64,000 nt of DNA from Musa acuminata AAA Group. Lineage: Eukaryota > Streptophyta > Magnoliopsida > Zingiberales > Musaceae. Location of the stretch: positions 11,624,501-11,688,500 of the forward strand of contig NC_088340.1 of the NCBI RefSeq assembly GCF_036884655.1, given 5' to 3'. The notes below the pieces were generated by a model. The model searched no databases. It saw only the letters and a list, made by a program, of their open reading frames with translations, and was not told the DNA's origin. The translations under genes and the position numbers were made by a program. Shown here piece after piece: positions 54,340 to 64,000 of the stretch. Within the stretch, counting starts at the first letter, position 1. The number at the start of each line of letters is the position of its first letter.

Positions 54340-54785
54340 TGTCATGGACTTAGTTGGTTTTTCCTAAGTCGTGCGACACCCTTGCGTGTCTGTTCATAAA
54401 TGTCAGCCTCTCCGAAACCTCTCATGATCCCTTAGCACCTACAAAAGATAAAACGGGTTAGAGAAAGTGCTTCACTCGAGATTCACAAGCAAACATTTCA
54501 GAAAATACTTTATAAATAATGTAAATTACAAATATACTTCACAAGATCTGAACGGTCGTATAACAAGGGGTCTAAATGGTCCGCTATAGACTAAAATCTC
54601 TCATAAGTGTCCACATGACATAACCTTTATTTACAAACCTAAAATGACCACCAAACCCAACTAAATTGGGGTTGTTAAGCCTTCGACCGTCCCTCTACAT
54701 GTTGTGCAAAACATGAACAAACCAAAAGATACTGATATACATGAGCATTACATTAAACATCCTGTTTACAATTTTGTCTATGACA
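54340..54785 (-). repeat. LARD-C 3' LTR
   Basis: 446 bp from TGTCATGGAC to TCTATGACA on plus. The purine tract GGAATAAGTGGGGGAGAA (minus) is adjacent at 54786-54803. Confidence 0.87.
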
Positions 54786-57700
54786 TTCTCCCCCACTTAT
54801 TCCTTCAACATCCTCGTCGAAGCCTTTGCCGACACTACAACTCCTTACCTTTGCTGAGTCTTCAATCTTCTTCTCTAGCTGCAATGCGCTTCTTGGCTCC
54901 CAACTGCTCTCCGTTGTTGTTGTTAAGTAGTTGAACTTTTGATCCACCATGCTGCTTCAACTAGCCAATGACTTTGACTCTAGTGTGGGGTTGACAGAGT
55001 TGTGTTGATCCCTATTGGTTCTTGTGGATCCTTTAGATGTAGGAAAAGACCATCCTTATTATGCGCTAGTCTCTCAAATGTTTTATGCTAATTGAACTAA
55101 GTGGATGCTTGTTGGAGTTTTAATGAGCACGCCTTACAAACTTTTAAAGTTTTTGGGTCCTTCACAAAATTTACCCATTGACTCTTCTTTCACTTAGTTG
55201 TCACTTCAAAGTAAGTTTGCATCACTTCCACTTTCGATTGGCATTCTGCTGGGAAATAAAGAGGATAATCTATTCTCAGTAGCACTGATCACCAATGGTG
55301 AGGATTTGATAACTATTATCTTTCGTTTAGTTTTCTTTAAAGGGTCTTTGAACATGTGCAGAGTTCCTCTACTGGCTAGATAAGAGAATTGGGGTACTCG
55401 GTTTCACCCAGTCTTTGAACATATGCAGGTTACTTGACTTCGCTTACCTCCTCGATGGTTGTACTCCATGTATCGAGCTAGTTACTAGCCTTTGCCCGCT
55501 CTTTGCTTACACTTCTAGAGCACTCGAAGTGTTTGCACTCCTTGCATTGAGTTAACTGCTATGATTTACCTTCTCAATGCCATCGAACTTCTGGAATGTA
55601 GGAAGTTTTCACCCTAACTTGTTATAAGTTTCTAATAGTTTTAGTCATCTCTGGGATTGTACCATCTTCTCCATCAACCCTGTCGCCTACTTTTACATGG
55701 CCGAAAATCCTTCACTTTCGGCTATCTTGATGAGAAGCTCATTGACACCAGTCTCACGATTTTTCCTGGCCTCTGCCCTTCAACCATGCATCGATACTTG
55801 GAGTTTGCCTCTGTATTCTCCACCTCCTCGGCCCCTTTCACGACCAAGCGCTCTCCCCCCCATGAGAATAAGGGATCGATGACTCCATGAAAGTACCGCC
55901 TCTATGGTACCATAGCGCTGTCATGCCTATGGCCCTACTATCCATCGCCTTGCATCTACGTCCCTTTCTTCATGATTGGTAGATCTGCCTTTGTGGCATT
56001 GTGGCACTCCTCCGAGTCTATCTCCTTTCAAACTGATGCTTGGTTTTTGGATAGCTAATTCTCTCTATACTCATCATCGCTTCCTCGCCCCTTTCGACCC
56101 TTTGCTTCAATACCTCTGTGTTCTCCAAGCAGTTCTCCTTAGTCGTTGGAAAGACAGACTGCAACTCCCATGCATGGTCTCTACCATCATGTTGCGGGGT
56201 TCACACCGATTCTATTCTCCTTAGCTTGCTTGGTAGCAATGTTCGCTTACTTGGCCTTGTCCTCTGACTTGTCAGGCTCCCTTAAACTAATATGGGCTCT
56301 GGAGTAGTCTAACTCTCCAACTGCTCTGATCATACCTCTGTATGATCAAGTCCCTCCCATGGGACTCACTAGTACTTGCATTCGAACTTTTCCCTAGGTG
56401 GTACACAACTCCCATATACTGATGACCAAGGCTTTCATCTGATCCAAAATTCGATGTACGCACGGAAGACCCGCCTCTACGGTACCATGGCTTTCACTCC
56501 TTGAATCCATAGCCCTTCTTGTCATTATGTTGTTCATCAAAGTGGAGCTCTCAGTAGCTCTCGATCATACCACTGTATGATCTAGTCCCTCACGGGACTA
56601 TATTCGTGTATATCATGTTGCCATGAACTGTTCCACCACGATCCGCTATACCATATCACCTCTTAGTGACATCTCCATTACATTCTTATCATTGTAGGAT
56701 GAACTCGGATTATGACCCATCCATATATAGCCTTTGCCAACACATCGCAAGACCTTTTCCCCTTTCGATTGTATTCGCTCCTTTGATAATCGACCTTCAT
56801 CCACCCGCTCTCGGGTCATACCTAGACGAAGCACCGCTCTTGGATAGTCCGTCACTTAGTAGCTCTCGAAGTCCATCGACTTCACTGAAATTAGTGCACC
56901 ATTATCTGGATCCTAGGCCTCTGCCCCTACCAGCACAATCTCCGCTGCGCACCGCTTCCTTAATGGCAACTTGAATGGTAGCACTATGACATATTCTTCA
57001 AGAGTACCCATCTTCGCGTCCTCTTGCCTCGTGCTAAGTCCTTCTGAACAACTTCACCTCCGCAAGTTGAGTCACCTTAGTTCCTCTGTCAATTGCTTCT
57101 CTAAGGTAAGGTGCATGTGCCTCGAAGCTCCCTTCGTCTTTGGCACTATGCAGGATAAGCTTGCTCTATCAGAATGAGAGACCCATGGAACGACATGATC
57201 CTGCTCTTGCCTCTATAAGTGTTTATGTTCTTAATCTCTATCCAAGGAAAGCTTTATGCCTCCGCTCCATATTTCATCTTTTTTGCCAGCTCTCTTCATG
57301 CGGCTTAGGTACTTTGCCAGATTATACTCAAGTTGCTCCACTCTTCGATTTGCATTGAGTTAATGATGGTCCTCATGCCCACCATTCTATAGGTTAGTCC
57401 TCCATTGAGTCCGATATCCATATCGACTCTAAGTGTGCCTTCATTTGTGTTGCCTTGGATTGCTCCCCCACTTGATCTCGCAATACATTCCCCCAATGCA
57501 TTATCTCAAGTGAGATTATGCGATGACTCCTTACTGCTCGCTTGGTCCGTTGAGCTTTATGAAGTTATTTTGAGGTACTCCTCAACATGTATGGTCCGTT
57601 TAATATGATTCTCCCTCATGGATATCTATCCTATTGGAGCAACTTTTCTCTTCCCTTTCTTCTACTTGAAAGTTTTGGAGACCACCATCCCCTTGGACTA

Positions 57701-58192
57701 CTCCGCCTTACTGAATAAACTATACATTGTTCTGCCTCCCGCAAATACACTTGCTAGATTGTGACTCTACGTCAATACAACCCCTGCTGCACCACTCAAG
57801 GCTTAGCAATATGCTGAACTCGCTGCACACTTCAGCCTCCTACAGACATATCCTTCTCATGCCGAAGAGAAAGTTTCAATGCTCTATAGTGCTGAGATTC
57901 GCTCGCCTTTGGATGGCCACAAACATTCCATCATTTGCATGAAAGCCTTTGAATGAGTATCGAATTCTTCAAGTTAGCAATTCCCCTCACCTCTGTGAGC
58001 ATTGCACAACTCTTTCATTTGCTGAACAACCTATTCCACCTTACATGGTCTCATCCTTTACCAAGCGCCTCACTTGCCTTGAGCACCATCAAGTATGGTT
58101 GCCAATGTTGAGCCGTAGCTTAAATTTAGCCATCCCAACCTTTATGCACTACACATTCTTACCAGCTTGCTTGTCCTTATGGTGCCTCTTGC

Positions 58193-58592
58193 ATGTTCGT
58201 CCACAAAAGTCAACCTCCCTAAGACCTTCGATGGTCCCTTAGGACCTATAAAAGAGAAAACAGGTTAGAGAAAGTGCCTCACTCGGGATTCATAAGCAAA
58301 CATTTCAGAAAACACTTTATAACCAATGTAAATTACAAACATACTTCACAAGCTCTGAATGGTCGCAAAACAAAGGGCCCAAATGGTCCACTATAGACCG
58401 AAATATCTCACAAGTGTCCATATGATATAACCTTTATTTACAAGCCTAAAATAGCCACCAAACCCAACTAAATTGGTGTTGTTAAGCCTTCAACCATTCT
58501 TCTATATTCTGTGCAAAGCATGAATAAACCAAAAGACACGGACATACATGAGCATTACATTAAATACTCTATTTATAATTTTTTTCGTGACA
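58193..58592 (-). repeat. LARD-C 5' LTR, inner end deleted
   Basis: Retains the outer end CGTGACA at 58592 but lacks about 45 bases at the inner end. Homologous to 2816-3200. Confidence 0.82.
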
Positions 58593-58860
58593 CTACATAA
58601 AATAAAAAATTTTGTGCTAGGTACCTGAACAGACTTGGACTATAGAATAGTGCTTAACCTAGGTTCTCCAAACTCACTCAACTCTATCATGCTCCTACTA
58701 TCTCCACCAATAAAGTGTTCCTTCTCAAGGAACACTATCCTCTTAGCTATAAAGATCTTTTGGTCCTTAGGGTGATTGAAATAATACTCACAAGTTTCTT
58801 TGGGGTATTCCATGAACTTACACTGCTTTATCCTAGATTCTAACTTGCCGATATTGGCAT
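58593..58860 (-). pseudogene. Copia integrase-RT linker, copy 2
   Basis: Counterpart of 3211-3440, with 38 extra bases up to the LARD-C junction that include the CAGGTACCTAGCACAAAATT segment before RT. Stops are present. Confidence 0.7.
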
Positions 58861-59051
58861 GAAAATTCTAAGAGAGGTCTCATACCAATGAGACATGAGA
58901 TATTGCTTTCTAGGAGTATATCCCCAAAGACTCCTAAAGAAAGGACAAAAATAGATAGGATATCCTATGCCTTAGTGATAGGGTCTATCATGTATGCCAT
59001 GTTATGTACCAGGCCTGATATAGCACATGATCTGAGTGTTACGAGCAAGTA
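58861..59051 (+). pseudogene. Reversed copia RT fragment, copy 2
   Basis: Same fragment and breakpoints as 3441-3631. The plus frame 58888-59088 reads MRHEILLSRSISPKTPKERT, then GSIMYAMLCTRPDIAHDLSV. It is open here but is broken in copy 1. Confidence 0.78.
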
Positions 59052-59706
59052 TTCCTCTCATGATGATCTTATCATCCAATATTACTGAACCACTATTATT
59101 CTTAAAACTCTAATTTATATTCCTCTAACTATCAAATATGAAATAAAAATAATATTTTTGATAATAGAAGAAATAAAATAACATGCATCCAATGTAATAG
59201 TAGCTCCACTAAACAGATGTAGGGTGACCTCGGCAATAGCCACTATAGCAACTTTTGCTCAATTATCCATCTTGAGGTCCATCTCGCCTTTTGCCAATCT
59301 CCTAGGTCTTACCAAAACCTACAATGAATTGTAGATTTGATAAGCACTACCATTATCTAATACCTATGTGTTATCATAAGTGTATGACAAATGGAGACTA
59401 ATCATGAATGTACCTAGAGCTTCTCCAAGCTTTTATTTTGTCTTCTCTATAAGGTGCTCTTTATAGTTCCTCTTCGAGTGCCCGTATTTGCCGTAATGGA
59501 AGTACTAGCCTGTATCCTTTGTTAGGTCCTTCTTAGCAACCTTTGTTTTACCCGGTTTGCCTTTCCCCTTGCCCTTCTTAAAGGACTTGTTTGCCTCCCT
59601 TTTTTTTTGGTTCTCACTAGTATAGAGAACTAGCTTCTCTTACTTGATGGTGCTCTCAGCCTCCCTCAATATATTGAGGAGCTTAGGGAGAGTCACTACA
59701 AGCTTG
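59052..59706 (-). pseudogene. Copia gag C-terminus to pre-integrase, copy 2
   Basis: Counterpart of 3632-4284, with the same domain order and many shared lesions. Confidence 0.72.
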
Positions 59707-61333
59707 CGCTAGTCATAGGTGTCCTATAAGCCAATCACGTGAGTGATGACACGTGTGACTTGACACGTAGTCTTTTTGCTTATTATATTTTGATATTTTA
59801 TCACTTTATACTAATTATTGTATATACACATGTATATATTGTGATGTTCTTGGATCTGTGCAATGGGAATCGGATCATAATGAGATCACGATAATGAGAC
59901 CGATTCACCTTAAAACATAGACCCTAAATAATCCCGATCATAGGTTACTTGAGAGGGACATCGAGATAATTGGATAGACTAGTGTGTTGTATACCTATCC
60001 ATATGATGGATGTAGTTGGTCTTATAGTTGCTTGTGTGGGGACACTAGGGATATAGTACAAGTGCTCATTGGAGAATGAGTTCACTGATTGATCCGCTTA
60101 TAAAATGTTGGATGATTGATGATGCTTTATTATCAAACAGCGATTCCGTAGTCCTAGTGGTGTATCTGGTCCTTAGATATCAGACACCAAGGATGTCCTG
60201 TATGAGTACTCCATTTTTTAATACTAGACTTATAGTTCTAGAGGTTTCAAATCTAGCACAACCGGTCATCGGGAGTGGTAGCCAACCTTACAAGGACTAT
60301 TGAGTGTCGATAGAGGATCATCTACTCTCGGTATCATGAGAGGAATATCCTATATGTTCTTGCTTAAACAAATCCTTGGCTAGGGTCATTCGGATTGAGA
60401 GAGAAAGAGTTCTTTGGGAGATTCCAATTAGAGCAAGACTCGAGCTGAAACCGTATGGGTCTGATAGCACCATACCCGGTATATAGTCTCTGGGATATTA
60501 GATTGATGAGGGACTATAGGCATATTGTAACTGAGGATAGACATGTCCAATGGATTGGATTCCCTTGTATCATCTAGGGACTATGTCGTAGTGGTCTAGT
60601 ACGTTTACAATCAATGAATCGAGTGAATTATTATAGAGATAATAAATCACTAAGCTAGAAGGAGTTTCGATAGGCATGACTCACAGCCAGCTCAATATTG
60701 TGCCTATAGGGTCACACATATATGGTAGGCGTTGCGATGAGTAGAGGTTTAGATATGAGATATCCGTCGGAGCCCTTATCTTATTAGATATCTAATAAGC
60801 CCCTGAATTATTGGATCTTATGGGATGAGATCCAATAAGAGCCAATGAGAGATTATTGGATAGAGATCCACTAATCTAAGAGGCTTAGGTAGTTGGATGG
60901 AAATCTAATACCCAATAGGGTAGGATCCATTATGGTTATATTGACAAGGGACCTCTAAAAATAGGAGGGAACTAATGGTTTATAAGCTAGAGTCTTTTTG
61001 ATTTGCCTCTCCTATTGTCCTCCCCTTCTCCTCCTCAGAGCAGGCTTAGAGTTTTGAGGAGCATCGTCGTAGCCATGTTGTGTGGATCAATGCAAGAGAG
61101 GAGGGCACTTGACCTCCTTTACCCTCTCCTAGAGATCTGTAGGGATTCAGAGATATACAATCTCCCTAGGTAACACAATCTTTTATTTATGCAGTTTTAT
61201 GTTTCATTGATTTTTGCACACCAATATTCCACGACGACGAACACATATTTGGGAATTGAGGATTTTGCTTTTATGTTCTTCTACTGTGCATATATTGTCA
61301 CCCCCCATCCCCCCCCCCCTCGATTTCATAACA
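59707..61333 (+). repeat. Solo copia LTR, copy 2
   Basis: 1627-bp LTR starting CGCTAGTCAT and ending TTTCATAACA, with GCTTG (59702-59706) and GCTTA (61334-61338) flanks, as in copy 1. Confidence 0.85.
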
Positions 61334-61838
61334 GCTTATGCAAATTAAAATTCATGATGAACTAAGAAAATGAATCTAGTAGGAATTGAAGCATAAGATC
61401 CACACACAGGTTATCCTCTAGGACTATTACAAGACCCGTGAGTTTCTTTATCCACTTAATCATCTTAAGGATATGATATGAACTGGTATCCCCTTAATCA
61501 TTCTAGCACAGAAGAGACTCTTGGATGTCTCATATCATTGAGCTCTTTCTTGTTCCTCGAACAATTTACGAAGATATAGAAGAATGAATCTAGCATCCAT
61601 CTTTTCATACTATCTCTATAACTATGGAGTCATGGAGCCCAACTTGTAACATTGAGCAAGAGTGAAGTCATCTATATACTTCACGTAGCGAGTGATCTTA
61701 TCCTCGCGTGCCCCTTCCTTAGGTATAAGCATCACTATGTCAAGGACATGTGTGGTTTTCTCCACTGTGAGAATGATTTCGGGTTGTGGAGCCAATCTGT
61801 CTAATTTGGACCAATGAGGCATTTAACATCAAGTATGT
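61334..61838 (-). pseudogene. Copia gag N-terminal part, copy 2
   Basis: The frame 61622-61822 reads KLDRLAPQPEIILTVEKTTH, VLDIVMLIPKEGAREDKITR and YVKYIDDFTLAQCYKLGSMT without a break, a better version than copy 1. A shift follows near 61620. Confidence 0.75.
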
Positions 61839-62844
61839 TATGTAACGGATTTGAAAATGATATTTTTAAAAAATAAATATGCAGTAGAAATAAATAATAT
61901 GCAAATTTTATAAAAAGTACATAATTAAGATAAGAACTTCTATCTTAACTTACACTATTTTTTCACAAAACACATAACTCCCTTTAGTATGTAAATCGGA
62001 GACCCCTGATGGATCTCTAGTGGGGATCGGGCTCTAATTAGCATCTTAAGATAACCTTGAGAGACTCGACCAATCACGCTAAGCCTAAAAAAATAGGCAA
62101 GTCTTGCCGATCATAACTCTTTATGATTCTTGTCCTGTTTGGCCTCCGAACCATCATGGCCTCGAGAGACTCAACTAACCATGTTATTCGGTTAAGTCAT
62201 AAGATGAGTCTAATTCGATGATATACCCTCGAGGGACTCAACCAAGCATACCATATTCTCAGGTCACCGGTGATATCTCTATGTTGTAGGCAAGATCTTG
62301 AATCATAATATATATGAGCCTCGAGGGACTCAACTAACTCAACTTATGTCGGGAATCGATTTCTCCATATAATTATGGAAGGCTACGTGGGTTAATCTAA
62401 TTACCTCATGTTTACCGACTTAATATTATAGAGAGAGGGGATTTTGATTTGGTCTCCTAATATGACGTATCACATGTATACATATTTAATATATATCAAT
62501 ATTGTATACAAGTATATATATAAATCTAGTAGATGTATAGTCAATCACACATCATATAAGAAATCACACTAGATGATCATGGACCATAGCCTAATTGATC
62601 AGGCCTAAGCTATTGGGCCCAATCACTCACATCATGATCTATATGTGCAATGGCGTATCTCTATACCTTGTGATCGTCCATCTCGTAATCAAATATTCCA
62701 TCGGCATCTCGACGCATCTCCATACGTTGCAATCATCAGCTTCATGGGTCTCGTCATCACCTCCACACTCCCACCGCACCTCATGTAATCATAACAGAAT
62801 CATAAGTACGTAGGCCTAACAATAAATGAGAAAAAATGGATGCT
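61839..62844 (-). other. Leader of host copia, copy 2
   Basis: Non-coding counterpart of 6426-7431, with the CTCGAGGGACTC-type palindromes at 62060-62340. Confidence 0.7.
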
Positions 62845-62849
62845 CGTAG

Positions 62850-64000
62850 TGCTAGTCATAGGTGCCCTGAAAGTTAATCACGTGAATAATGGCACACGTG
62901 ACTTGACATGTTATTTTTTTACTTATTATATTTTGATATTTTATCACTTTATATTGATTATTGTATATATACATGTATATATTGTGATGTCCTTGGATCT
63001 GTGCAATAGGAATCGAATTATGATGAGATCACGATAATGAGACCGATTCACTTTTAAACATAGACCCTAAATAATCCCGTTTATAGGTTACTCGAGAGGG
63101 GAATCGAGATAACCAGATAGACTAGTCTGCTATATACCCATCTATATGATGCATGCAACTAGTCTCATAGCTGCTCATGTGGAGACACTAAGGATACAGT
63201 ATAGGTGCTCATTGGAGAATGAGTTCATTGATTGATCCGCTTATATAATGTTGGATGGTTGATGATGCCTTATTGTTAGACAATGATTCTGTTGTCCCAG
63301 TAGTATATTTGGTTCTTAGACTTGAGATACCAAGGATGTCCTATATGAGTACTCCACTCTTTGATACTAGACTTACAGGTATGGAGGTTCCAAATCTAGC
63401 ACAACCGGTCACTAGGAGTGGTGGCCAACTTTACGAGGACTATTGAGTATCGATAGAGGATCATCCACTCTCGTTGTTATGAGAGGAATACCTCATATGT
63501 TCTTGCTTAAATAAATCCCTGGCCAGGGTCATTCGTATTGAGAGAGAAAGAGTTCTCCGGGAGAATTCGATTAGAGCAAGACTCAATTAGAAACCATGTA
63601 AGTCTTATAGTACCATGCTCGGTATACGGTCTCTAGGATATTAGATGGATGAGGGACTATAGGTATACAGTAATTGAAGATAGACAGATCCAATAGATTA
63701 GATTCTCATGTATCTTATGGGGACTACGACGTAGTGGCCTAGTATGTCCGTAGTCGATAAGTCGAGTGAATTATTTTGGAGATAATACTTCATTGAGTCA
63801 GAAAGAGTTCTGATAGGTACGACTCATGGCCAGCTCGATATTGGGCCTAGAGGGTCACACACATATGATAGGCATTACGATAAGTAGAGGTTTGGATATG
63901 AGATATCCGCCAGAGCCCGTATCTTATTAGATATCAAATAAGCCCCTGAATTATTGGATCCTATGGATGAGATCCAATAAGAGCCTATGAGAGATTATTA
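62850..64000 (+). repeat. Plus-strand copia LTR, cut by window end
   Basis: Begins TGCTAGTCAT after the target CGTAG (62845-62849) and matches 7437-8590. It is expected to be the 5' LTR of a second copy of the plus-strand copia; the rest lies beyond the window. Confidence 0.85.

Larger units (their letters stand above)
54340..58592 (-). mobile_element. LARD-C: non-autonomous LTR element
   Basis: 3' LTR at 54340-54785 (446 bp), interior 54786-58190, 5' LTR 58193-58592 (inner end deleted). It lies inside the minus-strand copia. Flanks are CTAT (54336-54339) and CTAC (58593-58596); removing the element with one CTAC restores the copia sequence found at 12920-12935 (reverse complement), so the target duplication is 4 bp with one later change. 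A 243-bp deletion between CTTGC repeats removed the primer site and the start of the 5' LTR. No protein domain is recognised in the interior. Confidence 0.86.
58593..62844 (-). mobile_element. Minus-strand host copia, copy 2
   Basis: Read down the minus strand: leader (62844-61839), gag N-terminus (61838-61334), solo LTR insertion, gag C-terminus and pre-integrase (59706-59052), reversed RT fragment (59051-58861), linker (58860-58593), then LARD-C and RT-RNase H (54339-52687). It supplies the whole order that copy 1 shows only in part. Confidence 0.8.
55690..64000 (+). repeat. Segmental duplication, copy 2
   Basis: Collinear counterpart of 1-8590, as described there. It keeps states lost from copy 1: the LARD LTR end and its copia flank, and the CGTAG target site. 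It has lost others, such as the LARD primer site. Confidence 0.85.

Overview
This window is nuclear DNA from a flowering plant. It is a dense island of nested LTR retrotransposons with one recognisable host gene. The evidence for a plant is the plant-type Ty1/copia, Ty3/gypsy and SIRE-like elements, almost all primed by the initiator-tRNA-Met site TGGTATCAGAGC, and a single-exon gene for an invertase/pectin-methylesterase inhibitor-type protein. The GC-rich gene in AT-rich surroundings suggests a monocot. Banana-family (Musaceae) is my guess only; no sequence here proves a species. No tRNA, rRNA, CRISPR or prokaryotic feature was seen.

Layout. 1-3200 is the end of a minus-strand non-autonomous element with no recognisable protein (called LARD-A here). 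3201-7431 is a minus-strand copia element (the 'host' copia), interrupted by a solo copia LTR (4285-5918). 7437-32917 is a plus-strand copia element inserted in that host (TSD CTTAG/CGTAG). Its gag-pol is tandemly duplicated (10917-17945). Its 3' LTR has been split by three later insertions: a gypsy gag-protease element (18600-21750, TSD ACTTG), a SIRE-like element (22143-29126, TSD CTAGT) and a second gypsy gag-protease element (29178-32857, 5' end deleted). 32923-35089 resumes the host copia (leader and 5' LTR, minus strand). 35090-37390 is low-copy-looking sequence with the gene (36700-37239). 37391-41315 holds decayed gypsy and SIRE-like remnants. 41316-42914 is a copia LTR with a primer site. 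43143-52265 is a complete LARD copy (LARD-B; two 446-bp LTRs, 4-bp TSD ACGT), itself interrupted by a gypsy chromovirus-like element (45131-49694, TSD CCCTT). 52266-54339 is the 3' part of a minus-strand copia. 54340-58592 is LARD-C, and 58593-64000 repeats the architecture of 3201-8590.

The first 8.6 kb and the last 8.3 kb of the window are therefore two diverged copies of one segment: they share insertion points, an inverted reverse-transcriptase fragment and target sites. The nesting gives a relative order: host copia first, then LARD-A/C, the solo LTR and the plus-strand copia, then the duplication of the segment; insertions in the plus-strand copia 3' LTR can be ordered after that element only. 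Every retroelement protein seen carries stops, frameshifts, deletions or lost catalytic residues, so none looks able to move on its own.

The most notable observations are: the LARD family with 4-bp target duplications beside neighbours with 5-bp ones; gypsy LTRs that have swallowed their own primer-binding site, up to four times; a shared pol deletion in two gag-protease elements; a tandem gag-pol duplication with complementary active-site losses; and palindrome arrays in copia leaders and SIRE-like LTRs. I found no metabolic or defence system.
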